Assembly: GCA_964513465.1 (NCBI GenBank)
Contig: CAZEMR010000028.1
Location: 1-37,422, forward strand
DNA: 37,422 nucleotides
Direction: 5' to 3'
From: CAZEMR01 sp964513465
Lineage (GTDB): Bacteria > Bacteroidota > Ignavibacteria > Kapaibacteriales > UBA2268
Each line of letters opens with the position of its first letter. The stretch's first letter is position 1. The notes beneath the pieces are model-generated. The model saw only the letters and a list, made by a program, of their open reading frames with translations. It did no database searches and had not been told where the DNA came from. Positions 24,378 to 32,174 of the stretch are shown here, piece after piece. The translations under genes and the position numbers were made by a program.

Positions 24378-26762
24378 ATGAGCAATAGTTATGTATTAAA
24401 ATTCGAAGAAATCGGATCGGACGACACTCCGCGTGTGGGTGGAAAAAACGCATCGCTCGGCGAAATGATCAGCCGGCTCGGAGCGGAAGGAATCGAAGTG
24501 CCGCTGGGATTTGCCACCACATCCGAAGCCTACCGCACATTTATTTCGGAGAACGAGCTCGAGGACGGCATACGCAGCGAACTCGATAAAATGAACGACG
24601 GACAGCCACTCGAAAAGACCGGGAAGAATATCCGCAGGATGATCCTCAAATCCGAATTTCCCGGCGAAATCCGCTCTGCCATAGAATCAGCTTATTCCGA
24701 CCTCTGCAGTAAATATGACTCCGACAAGCTCGGAGTCGCTGTGCGCAGCAGCGCCACAGCAGAAGACCTTCCCGAAGCCAGCTTTGCCGGACAGCAGGAG
24801 ACCTACCTCAATGTCTCCGGCAAAGACGAACTGCTCGAAGCATGCCGCAAATGCTATGCCTCGCTATTCACCGACCGCGCAATAAGCTACCGCGACGAAA
24901 AGGGGTTCGGCCACCTTAAGATCGCCCTGTCCGCCGGAGTCCAGAAAATGGTGCGTTCGGACAAAGCAGGCTCGGGGGTTATGTTTACTCTGGATACCGA
25001 CACCGGCTTCCGCGACGTTGTTATGATCAACGCAGCATGGGGCCTGGGCGAAAACGTAGTCCAGGGCACCGTCAATCCCGATGAATACATGGTATTCAAA
25101 CCATTATTAAATAAAAAAGATTTACTCCCTATCGTCGAAAAGCAGCTCGGCGATAAGAAAAAGAAAATGATTTACGCCAAAGGCGGCAATAAAAAAACCA
25201 AAAATACCGACACCAGCCAGAAAGAACGCCAAAGCTATGTACTCTCCGATAACGAAATAATTCAGCTTGCGCGCTGGGCAGTAAGAATCGAAAAACATTA
25301 CGACAAACCAATGGACATCGAATGGGCCAAGGACGGCGAAACCGGCGATTTATATATAGTCCAGGCCCGCCCCGAAACCGTTCAGTCGCAGAAAAAATCC
25401 GCCAAACTGAAAAGCTATAAATTAAAAGAATCAGGAAATATCCTGGCATCCGGCCTCGCAATCGGCGAAGCAATCTCCTCCGGCGCCGCCCAGATAATCC
25501 ACAGCCCCGACGAAATCGACAAATTCGAAGAGGGTAATATCCTGGTCACCGGAATGACCGACCCCGATTGGGTGCCGATTATGAAAAAATCCTCCGGCAT
25601 CGTCACCGATTACGGAGGCCGGACCTCCCATGCCGCCATCGTCAGCCGCGAACTCGGAGTCGCCGCAGTCGTAGGCGCCGAAAATGCGACCGACCGCATA
25701 GAAGACGGCCGCAAAGTCACAATCTCCTGCGCAGAAGGCGAAACCGGTAAAGTTTACGAAGGCCTGCTCGATTACGAATCGAAAGACCTCGACCTAAGCG
25801 ACATTCCCGATACGAAAACCCAAATCATGATGAATATTGCCAGCCCCTCGTCGGCCTATCGCTGGTGGAGGCTGCCAGCGGATGGCATCGGCCTTGCGCG
25901 GATGGAATTTATTATTAATAATATGATAAAAATCCACCCCATGGCGCTCGTCAAATTCGACGAACTCGAGGACGACGAAGTCAAATCCGAAATCGCCGAA
26001 ATGACCCGCGGATATGACAACAAGGAAGACTACTTCGTCGATCACCTGGCGCGCGGGATCGCCCGTATAGCCTCGGCGCAGTACCCCAATGACGTAATCG
26101 TGCGCATGAGCGATTTCAAAACCAACGAATATGCAGACCTGATCGGCGGCGAGCAGTTCGAGCCCAAAGAAGCCAACCCAATGCTCGGATTCCGGGGCGC
26201 CTCGCGATATTATTCGCCCGCCTATCGCGAAGGATTCGCCCTGGAGTGCCGCGCCATCCGCCAGGTGCGCAGCAAAATAGGTCTCGACAATGTCGTAATC
26301 ATGATCCCATTCTGCCGCACGGTCGAAGAAGCCGACAAAATACTGGATACTCTGAAGGACAATGGCCTCGAGCGCGGCAAAAACGAACTCCGCGTATATA
26401 TGATGTGCGAAATCCCATCAAACATCATGATGGCTTCGGAATTCGCAGAACGATTCGACGGATTCTCGATCGGCAGCAACGACCTGACACAGCTAACGCT
26501 TGGAGTCGACCGCGATTCCGACCGGCTATCCGATCTATTCGACGAACGCAATGACGCAGTGAAAAGAATGATCTCGATATTACTCGAAAAAGCTCAAAAA
26601 GCCGATACCAAAGTCGGCATCTGCGGCCAGGCGCCAAGCGATTATCCGGAATTCGCCGCATTCCTCGTCGAGCGTGGAATTGATTCGATATCGCTCAATC
26701 CCGACAGCGTGATGAATGCAATCGAAATTATTTCGAAAACAGAGAAAAATTTAAATAAATGA
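24378..26762 (+). CDS. ppsA: Phosphoenolpyruvate synthase
   Basis: A complete 794-residue PEP synthase (usual length about 790), converting pyruvate, ATP and water to PEP, AMP and phosphate. Seen: the N-terminal ATP-grasp part with VGGKNASLGEM and AVRSSATAEDLP (about 121-132), the swivelling phosphohistidine domain with GGRTSHAAIVSRE (His418) and the C-terminal PEP/pyruvate barrel with GFRGASRYY, GSNDLTQ and VGICGQAPSD. It bypasses pyruvate kinase in gluconeogenesis. A Shine-Dalgarno (CAGGGG) precedes ATG. Its TGA overlaps the atpD start (ATGA), so it is translationally coupled to the N-ATPase operon, an odd arrangement for this enzyme. Confidence 0.97.
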   Translation: MSNSYVLKFEEIGSDDTPRVGGKNASLGEMISRLGAEGIEVPLGFATTSEAYRTFISENELEDGIRSELDKMNDGQPLEKTGKNIRRMILKSEFPGEIRSAIESAYSDLCSKYDSDKLGVAVRSSATAEDLPEASFAGQQETYLNVSGKDELLEACRKCYASLFTDRAISYRDEKGFGHLKIALSAGVQKMVRSDKAGSGVMFTLDTDTGFRDVVMINAAWGLGENVVQGTVNPDEYMVFKPLLNKKDLLPIVEKQLGDKKKKMIYAKGGNKKTKNTDTSQKERQSYVLSDNEIIQLARWAVRIEKHYDKPMDIEWAKDGETGDLYIVQARPETVQSQKKSAKLKSYKLKESGNILASGLAIGEAISSGAAQIIHSPDEIDKFEEGNILVTGMTDPDWVPIMKKSSGIVTDYGGRTSHAAIVSRELGVAAVVGAENATDRIEDGRKVTISCAEGETGKVYEGLLDYESKDLDLSDIPDTKTQIMMNIASPSSAYRWWRLPADGIGLARMEFIINNMIKIHPMALVKFDELEDDEVKSEIAEMTRGYDNKEDYFVDHLARGIARIASAQYPNDVIVRMSDFKTNEYADLIGGEQFEPKEANPMLGFRGASRYYSPAYREGFALECRAIRQVRSKIGLDNVVIMIPFCRTVEEADKILDTLKDNGLERGKNELRVYMMCEIPSNIMMASEFAERFDGFSIGSNDLTQLTLGVDRDSDRLSDLFDERNDAVKRMISILLEKAQKADTKVGICGQAPSDYPEFAAFLVERGIDSISLNPDSVMNAIEIISKTEKNLNK

Positions 26763-28162
26763 AAAATAATGGGGACATAAATAATGGAGACATAGAGAAT
26801 ACCGGACACGTCTCACGGGTTCGGGGCAGCATCGTGGATGTTCGATTCTCCCATAAATTACCCGAAATCCGCAATCTTGTCCGGGCCGGCGATAACAAAG
26901 AAATTGTCATCGAAATTATTTTACATCTCGACCGGCAGAAGGCCCGCGGTATAGCCCTGACTCCTACCCAGGGGCTTAGCCGCGGTGACCCTGCCATCGA
27001 TTCCGGCCACCCGCTGGAAGCGCCGCTCGGAGACGCAATCATGGGCCGCGTATTCAACGTTTTTGGCGAACCGATCGACAAACAGGGCGAAATCGGCGAC
27101 GTCCCCCGCAAATCGATATATCAGCGGCGTAAGCCGATCAGCGAGCAAAGCAGCAAATCCGAAATATTCGCCACCGGAATCAAGGCGATCGACGTGCTCT
27201 CCCCTCTCGAAAAAGGCGGCAAGGCCGGACTATTCGGCGGCGCCGGAGTTGGCAAAACAGTTTTGATAATGGAATTAATTAATAATATTGCCGGGAAATA
27301 CGGCGGTAAAAGCATCTTCTGCGGTATCGGCGAGCGCTCTCGCGAGGGCGAGGAACTTTACCGCGAAATCAAAAGCGTTGACGTGCTCGATAACTCCATA
27401 CTCGTATTCGGACAGATGAACGAACAGCCGGGCGCACGATTCCGTGTGGGCCACACAGCCCTGCGAATGGCCGAGTGGCTGCGCGACGACCAGGGACACG
27501 ATGTGCTTATGCTGATCGACAACATTTTCCGCTTTGTGCAGGCGGGATCGGAAGTTTCCGGCCTGCTGGGACAGATTCCATCGCGCGTGGGATACCAGCC
27601 TACGCTCCAGACCGAGCTGGCCGAACTGGAGGAACGCATTACAAGCACCCGGTCGGGATCAATCTCGTCAGTCCAGGCGGTATATGTGCCCGCGGACGAC
27701 TTCACAGACCCGGCGGCTGTGCATACCTTCACGCATTTGTCTTCGTCGATCGTGCTTTCGCGAAAGCGCGCCAGCCAGGGACTCTATCCGGCGATCGATC
27801 CGCTTAAATCCGGATCAAAAATGCTGGTGCCGAAAATCGTCGGCGAGCGGCACTACCGCGTCGCCCAACAGATCCGCAAAACCATTTCCGAATACGAAGA
27901 CCTGAAGGATATAATCGCAATGCTGGGCATCGAGGAACTCAGCGTGAACGACCGCAAGACGGTGCATCGTGCGCGGCGGCTTGAGCGATACCTGACTCAG
28001 CCCTTTTTCACTACCGAGCAATTCACAGGTCAGGAAGGCCGCATGGTGGAAATCGACGACGCTATCGACGGCTGCGAGCGAATCCTGAACGACGAATTCA
28101 GCGATTACTCCGAAAAAGCTTTGTATATGATCGGAAAAATCGACGAGGCAAAAAAAGAATGA
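26759..28162 (+). CDS. atpD: N-type F-ATPase subunit beta
   Basis: The 467-residue beta subunit carries Walker A GGAGVGKT (160-167), catalytic Glu192 in GERSREGEE, LIDNIFRFVQAGSEVS and a C-terminal helical domain. It holds the catalytic sites of F1. The gene comes first in the order D-C-Q-R-B-E-F-A-G that defines the N-ATPase, a horizontally spread form of F-ATPase thought to pump Na+ outward (Dibrova and colleagues described it). No other in-frame ATG exists near the start, so the four-base overlap with ppsA is probably real; only a weak ribosome site is visible, which fits coupling. Confidence 0.97.
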   Translation: MKNNGDINNGDIENTGHVSRVRGSIVDVRFSHKLPEIRNLVRAGDNKEIVIEIILHLDRQKARGIALTPTQGLSRGDPAIDSGHPLEAPLGDAIMGRVFNVFGEPIDKQGEIGDVPRKSIYQRRKPISEQSSKSEIFATGIKAIDVLSPLEKGGKAGLFGGAGVGKTVLIMELINNIAGKYGGKSIFCGIGERSREGEELYREIKSVDVLDNSILVFGQMNEQPGARFRVGHTALRMAEWLRDDQGHDVLMLIDNIFRFVQAGSEVSGLLGQIPSRVGYQPTLQTELAELEERITSTRSGSISSVQAVYVPADDFTDPAAVHTFTHLSSSIVLSRKRASQGLYPAIDPLKSGSKMLVPKIVGERHYRVAQQIRKTISEYEDLKDIIAMLGIEELSVNDRKTVHRARRLERYLTQPFFTTEQFTGQEGRMVEIDDAIDGCERILNDEFSDYSEKALYMIGKIDEAKKE

Positions 28163-28542
28163 TTCATTTGAAAATATATATCCCACGCGAGGTTTTCCTC
28201 GATAAATCCGTGGACAAAATAGTGGCCGAAGCTGCCAACGGGCATTTCGGCATACTCCCCCGGCATGTGGATTTCACAACAATTCTCGAACCCGGAATAC
28301 TCCGCTACGCCGAGAACGGCGAGGAGAAATACATCGCGCTCGACACGGGCGTGCTGGTCAAAAAAGGAGATACAGTATATATATCCGCCCAGGGCGCTGT
28401 CGCCGGCGAGGATATCGAAACTCTGCACGAAACTGTAGCAAAGGAATTCGAAGTTTACGAAGAAAAGGAAAAAGTCGCCCATACTGCATTGGTCAGGCTC
28501 GAAGCCGACTTCACACGGCGCTTTCTGGAGCTCCGGAAATAA
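28159..28542 (+). CDS. atpC: N-type F-ATPase subunit epsilon
   Basis: The 127-residue product has the epsilon N-terminal beta-sandwich (LKIYIPREVFLD, NGHFGILPRHVDFTTILEPG) and a C-terminal helix hairpin. It contacts gamma and the c-ring and modulates the direction of hydrolysis. Start overlaps the atpD stop by four bases and its stop overlaps the next ATG (TAATG). Length and place are standard for N-ATPase operons. Confidence 0.92.
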   Translation: MIHLKIYIPREVFLDKSVDKIVAEAANGHFGILPRHVDFTTILEPGILRYAENGEEKYIALDTGVLVKKGDTVYISAQGAVAGEDIETLHETVAKEFEVYEEKEKVAHTALVRLEADFTRRFLELRK

Positions 28543-28853
28543 TGAGCGATAAAGAAAAACACAGAGAAAATTATGAACAGCGATTCGGCCGCGAAATCGA
28601 ATCCAAATCACGGCGAATCATCAAAGGCCGCAATAAGCATCGCAACGAATTTCTGTTCGGACTCGGTATATTCGGGCTTGTCGGCTGGTCGGTCGCTTTG
28701 CCGACCGTCGTTGGCGCAGCAATCGGAGTATGGCTCGATCTGACATACAAAAGCGGATATTCCTGGACTCTGATGCTGATAGTGTTGGGCGTAGCGCTCG
28801 GCAGCATGAACGCATGGTATTGGGTTAAGAAAGAATCCGAACGGAAGGATTGA
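28542..28853 (+). CDS. atpQ: N-ATPase accessory membrane protein AtpQ (AtpI/AtpZ-like)
   Basis: A 103-residue protein with a charged N-terminal 40 residues and two membrane helices (about 42-65, FLFGLGIFGLVGWSVALPTVVGAAIGVWLD, and 72-95). Such an AtpI/AtpZ-like protein is the third gene of N-ATPase operons and is thought to aid c-ring assembly or cation handling. Identity rests on position, size and topology. The following gene, three bases on, is not atpR as usual but a cation/proton antiporter. Confidence 0.8.
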   Translation: MSDKEKHRENYEQRFGREIESKSRRIIKGRNKHRNEFLFGLGIFGLVGWSVALPTVVGAAIGVWLDLTYKSGYSWTLMLIVLGVALGSMNAWYWVKKESERKD

Positions 28854-28856
28854 GCA

Positions 28857-30062
28857 ATGGACATTGCAATTATAATAATGGTGATCGGCATTACCATTGT
28901 GCTTGCAATATTGACCAAATCCGGCTTGCAGCGAATAGGCATTCCCGCGCTGGTGGGATTTATCCTGCTCGGATTTCTGATCCGGCTGATCGATTCGAAT
29001 CTGAATATAATGAACGAAAACGGAATGGAAATATTCCGCTTTCTGGCCAAGCTTGGGATTTTCACTTTGCTGTTCAAAGTCGGCCTCGAAACCGATGTCC
29101 GAGGACTGGTCAGATCGCTCAAAAAGGCAGGCTTTGTCTGGCTAATCAATATAATCGGAAGCTTCGCCGCAGGATATTACGCAGCCATATTGCTACTCGG
29201 ATTCAGCGATGTGCAAAGCATTTTCATCGGGGTGGCGATGACTGCCACCAGCGTCGGAGTATCCGTAACCCCATGGAAAGAAGCGGATAAGCTCGACACC
29301 GAAGAAGGCCGCATAATGCTCGACACTGCCGAGCTCGATGACATCTCGAGCATCATGCTGATGGCGCTGCTGTTCTCTGTGGCGCCGGCGCTCCCGGAGG
29401 GATCGCTCCCGGCAGGAAAGATATTGACCCAGGCGGGATTCATGCTGGTTAAACTATTGGCATTCGGCGGTTTTTGCATTCTTATATCTATATATTCAGA
29501 AAAAAAATTAACACGTTTTTTTGAAAAATTTGAAAAACAACCCGACCCCATGCTCACAATCGCAGGGATAGGCCTGGTGCTGGCGGCTATTGCCGGAGCG
29601 CTTGGCTTTTCCCTTGCGATTGGGGCGTTTTTCGCCGGGCTGATATTCAGCCGCGATCCGGATGTAGTCCGAATGGAGGCATCTTTCGATTCGATTTACG
29701 AATTCTTTACTCCGTTCTTTTTCATTGGGATAGGGCTCAATATAGCTCCCGGTTCTCTTGGCTCGGGCGCAAGCTTCGGTCTGGTGCTGATTGCAGCCGC
29801 AGTGGTCGGGAAGTTTGTCGGAGCGGGAATTCCGGTAATATTCACATCCGGCATTGGCGGCGCGGCGCTGCTCGGAGTCAGCATGATTCCGCGCGCAGAG
29901 ATCGCCATGATTGTAATGCAGCGCGGCCTCGATCTTGGCGAGTGGGCGGTCAGCCCTCAGGGATTCTCGGCAATGGTGCTGGTGGTTGCCGCCACCTGCA
30001 TTTTCGCGCCGATCACAGTTAAATATTTATTGTCAAAATTATTGACTCAAAACAAAAAATGA
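28857..30062 (+). CDS. CPA2-type Na+(K+)/H+ antiporter embedded in the N-ATPase operon
   Basis: A 401-residue protein of the Na_H_Exchanger family with about 12-13 helices. It has the unwound-helix motif TATSVGVSVT (129-138), the ion-binding pair Asp161-Asp162 in TAELDDISSIMLM and a later IPRAEIAMIV segment. A DD pair, as in NapA, goes with electrogenic Na+/H+ exchange, whereas Kef proteins have QD; there are no regulatory RCK domains. It lies between atpQ (3-base gap) and atpR (4-base overlap, ATGA), so it is translated from the ATPase transcript. A GGAAGGA ribosome site lies in the atpQ end. Insertion of such a gene in the operon is not part of the N-ATPase layout I know. Confidence 0.92.
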   Translation: MDIAIIIMVIGITIVLAILTKSGLQRIGIPALVGFILLGFLIRLIDSNLNIMNENGMEIFRFLAKLGIFTLLFKVGLETDVRGLVRSLKKAGFVWLINIIGSFAAGYYAAILLLGFSDVQSIFIGVAMTATSVGVSVTPWKEADKLDTEEGRIMLDTAELDDISSIMLMALLFSVAPALPEGSLPAGKILTQAGFMLVKLLAFGGFCILISIYSEKKLTRFFEKFEKQPDPMLTIAGIGLVLAAIAGALGFSLAIGAFFAGLIFSRDPDVVRMEASFDSIYEFFTPFFFIGIGLNIAPGSLGSGASFGLVLIAAAVVGKFVGAGIPVIFTSGIGGAALLGVSMIPRAEIAMIVMQRGLDLGEWAVSPQGFSAMVLVVAATCIFAPITVKYLLSKLLTQNKK

Positions 30063-30337
30063 TTGAATTCATATTCGAAATATTGCTCAGTATGATAATC
30101 GGCCTCGCCGCCGGAGCTGTTTATTATGGCGGGCTGTGGCTGACGCTTCGCAGGCTCGACCGGCGGATGGCGCATATATATGTATTGCTCAGCTTCTTTG
30201 GGCGGCTTGCGATTGCTGTCGCGGCGTTCTGGCTGGCCTTTCTTGTCGGCGGAATATGGGGAATAATCGCTGCGCTGGTTGCATTCATCGCCGCCAAGCT
30301 ATATGCCATGCGCAGAGCCAAAATAATGAAAGTATAA
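30059..30337 (+). CDS. atpR: N-ATPase subunit AtpR
   Basis: A 92-residue membrane protein with three helices (about 3-27, 38-62, 66-82) and arginines at the membrane edges (LWLTLRRLDRR, FFGR). N-ATPase AtpR proteins have this size and place and have been proposed to put an arginine against the c-ring. Its start overlaps the antiporter stop by four bases, and atpB starts 19 bases later. Identification is by place, size and helices. Confidence 0.82.
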   Translation: MIEFIFEILLSMIIGLAAGAVYYGGLWLTLRRLDRRMAHIYVLLSFFGRLAIAVAAFWLAFLVGGIWGIIAALVAFIAAKLYAMRRAKIMKV

Positions 30338-30356
30338 TTTTGATTAATTGATAAAT

Positions 30357-31091
30357 ATGGACATAAGCACAGACCAGATAGTATATTTCCAGTGGGGGCT
30401 AATAGAGCTGAACGCCACAATCGTTTATTCCTGGGGAGTAATTGTGCTGATTGCGATAGCTTCGTGGCTGATTACCCGAAATATCAAAATCAATGGTAAA
30501 ATCAGCCGCACCCAGGCATTTCTCGAAGCGCTTATCTCTTTTATGCGCCGCGAAATTCACGATGTAACCCAAAGCCGCGCAGATTTATATCTGCCGTTCA
30601 TCGGTTCGTTTTATTTATATATTGCCGTAGCCAATTTTCTGAGCTTTGTGCCGGGCTACGAGGCGCCGACGGGATCGCTGACCACCACCGGAGTGCTGGC
30701 GGCATACGTATTTTTCGCCGTGCCGGTCTATGGCATTTATAACGCCGGACTGAAAGGCTTTCTGAAGCATTACGTTACCCCCACCCCCCTGATGCTTCCG
30801 TTCAATATTATAGGCGAGCTATCGCGCACCCTTGCGCTCGCTGTGCGACTATTCGGAAATGTAATGAGCGGAACGCTTATAGTGGCGATTCTGCTATCTG
30901 TGGCGCCATTATTCTTCCCTGTGATAATGCAAGCTCTCGGGCTGCTGATCGGGCAGATTCATGCTTATATCTTTGCTGTGCTCTCGCTGGTATATATAGG
31001 TTCGGCATCCCGCGCCCATAAAGAAAAAATTGAGAAAAAAACTGAAAATTCTGATAAAAATGACAAGGAGGATTCCGATGAGCGGAGTTGA
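30357..31091 (+). CDS. atpB: N-type F-ATPase subunit a
   Basis: From ATG at 30357 the product is 244 residues; a TTG at 30348 adds three residues and is less likely. Subunit a features: about five helices, the essential arginine Arg164 in LALAVRLFGNVM, and IGQIHAYIFAVLSLVYI in the last helix. It forms the two half channels that bring the ion to the c-ring. The last 25 residues are a charged tail (KEKIEKKTENSDKNDKEDS), which is longer than usual. Its 3' end overlaps atpE by 14 bases. Confidence 0.95.
   Translation: MDISTDQIVYFQWGLIELNATIVYSWGVIVLIAIASWLITRNIKINGKISRTQAFLEALISFMRREIHDVTQSRADLYLPFIGSFYLYIAVANFLSFVPGYEAPTGSLTTTGVLAAYVFFAVPVYGIYNAGLKGFLKHYVTPTPLMLPFNIIGELSRTLALAVRLFGNVMSGTLIVAILLSVAPLFFPVIMQALGLLIGQIHAYIFAVLSLVYIGSASRAHKEKIEKKTENSDKNDKEDSDERS
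31065..31071 (+). promoter_or_regulatory. Strong ribosome binding site that sets the atpE start
   Basis: AAGGAGG lies six bases before the ATG at 31078. This rules out an upstream in-frame start at 31030, which would add 16 basic residues ahead of the first membrane helix. A strong site suits the high copy number of subunit c. Confidence 0.85.
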
Positions 31092-31359
31092 TCTTATTGG
31101 AGCAGTTTCGATTATAACCGCAGGGCTCGCAATGGGCATAGGTTCAATAGGCCCGGCTATCGGCGAAGGTATCGCCGTGGCCAGAGCTCTCGGCGCAATG
31201 GCCCAGCAGCCGGACGAATCAAGCACAATCACACGCACGCTTTTCGTGGGGCTGGCTATGATCGAATCGACAGCAATTTATGTATTCGTTGTTGTCATGA
31301 TAATACTTTTTGCCAATCCATTCTGGGATCACGTAGTGCAGGCAGCCGGAGGTAAGTGA
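31078..31359 (+). CDS. atpE: N-type F-ATPase subunit c with Na+-binding motif
   Basis: The 93-residue c subunit has two helices. The first has GPAIGEGIA with Glu30 where Ilyobacter tartaricus c has Gln32; the second has AMIESTAIY with Glu63, Ser64, Thr65 and Tyr68, which match the Na+ ligands Glu65, Ser66, Thr67 and Tyr70 of that protein. Two glutamates per hairpin plus the ES/T motif are typical of N-ATPases, which predicts Na+ transport. It makes the rotor ring. It overlaps atpB by 14 bases, and its TGA overlaps the ATG of atpF by one base. Confidence 0.96.
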   Translation: MSGVDLIGAVSIITAGLAMGIGSIGPAIGEGIAVARALGAMAQQPDESSTITRTLFVGLAMIESTAIYVFVVVMIILFANPFWDHVVQAAGGK

Positions 31360-32174
31360 TGCAACTGGACTGGTTTACAATAATTGCGCAGATAGTCAAT
31401 TTTGCCATTCTGATTCTACTTTTGCGGCATTTCCTGTTCAAACGCATTACCAAAGCAATGGACGCACGCCGCGAGAAAATCAGCCACGAGCAGGAGGAAG
31501 CACGCAATAATCGCGAGCGCGCCGAAAAGCTCGAGCAGAAATATAAAAACAAGCTCGGAGAAATTGACAAAATTCACGACCAGAAAAAGCAGGAAGCCGA
31601 AGCAGACGCCGAAAAACACAAAAAAGAATTGATCGAAAAAGCCAAAAATGAAATCGAGGATAAAAAGAATCGCTGGCATAAGCAGTTGGAGTCCCAACAG
31701 GATAACATGATCGAAGAGATCGAAAAACAATCGGCGGATATTATATATACAATCTCCGTTCGGGCGCTCGCGGAAATTGCCGACTCCGCACTCGAGACCA
31801 AAGCAATTGACAGATTTATCGACAAAATCGAGGAATCCGATGCTAAGCTCGACGCCGACGAAGTAACCGTCGAAACCGCCTTCGATCCCGACGATGACCA
31901 GAAAAAACGGATCGAAAAGGCTTTAAAAAAATTAACTGAAAACGGCGCATCGATTAATTATAAAGTCGATGATTCGCTGATTGCGGGTATCAGAATTATC
32001 GCCGGCGGAAAAAAAATCGGCTGGAGCATCGGTGATTACCTTGGCGATATCGAATCCAAAATGGCCGAAGTGATCGGCGGATCGCAGAATATCAAAACGA
32101 AAAAATCAGGCAATAGTGAAAAAGATTCCGATGGCAAATCGAATTCCGAAGAAGATAATAATTCAGAAGAATAA
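31359..32174 (+). CDS. atpF: N-type F-ATPase subunit b with delta-like C-terminal part
   Basis: From ATG at 31359 (GGAGG six bases ahead; a GTG one codon earlier is possible) the product is 271 residues, about 100 longer than a standard b subunit. It has one N-terminal helix (WFTIIAQIVNFAILILLLRHFLF), a long charged coiled coil (about 35-150) and then segments that look like the C-terminal part of delta/OSCP: VETAFDPDDDQKKRIEKAL and YKVDDSLIAGIRIIAGGKKIGWSIGDYLG. No delta gene exists in the operon, so this fusion likely links the stalk to F1. The acidic Asn/Ser-rich tail (about 240-271) is low complexity. Confidence 0.92.
   Translation: MQLDWFTIIAQIVNFAILILLLRHFLFKRITKAMDARREKISHEQEEARNNRERAEKLEQKYKNKLGEIDKIHDQKKQEAEADAEKHKKELIEKAKNEIEDKKNRWHKQLESQQDNMIEEIEKQSADIIYTISVRALAEIADSALETKAIDRFIDKIEESDAKLDADEVTVETAFDPDDDQKKRIEKALKKLTENGASINYKVDDSLIAGIRIIAGGKKIGWSIGDYLGDIESKMAEVIGGSQNIKTKKSGNSEKDSDGKSNSEEDNNSEE

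Noticed and set aside
30348..30356. TTG start for atpB three codons upstream of the ATG
   Set aside because: No ribosome site supports TTG, and the ATG at 30357 gives a normal subunit a start.
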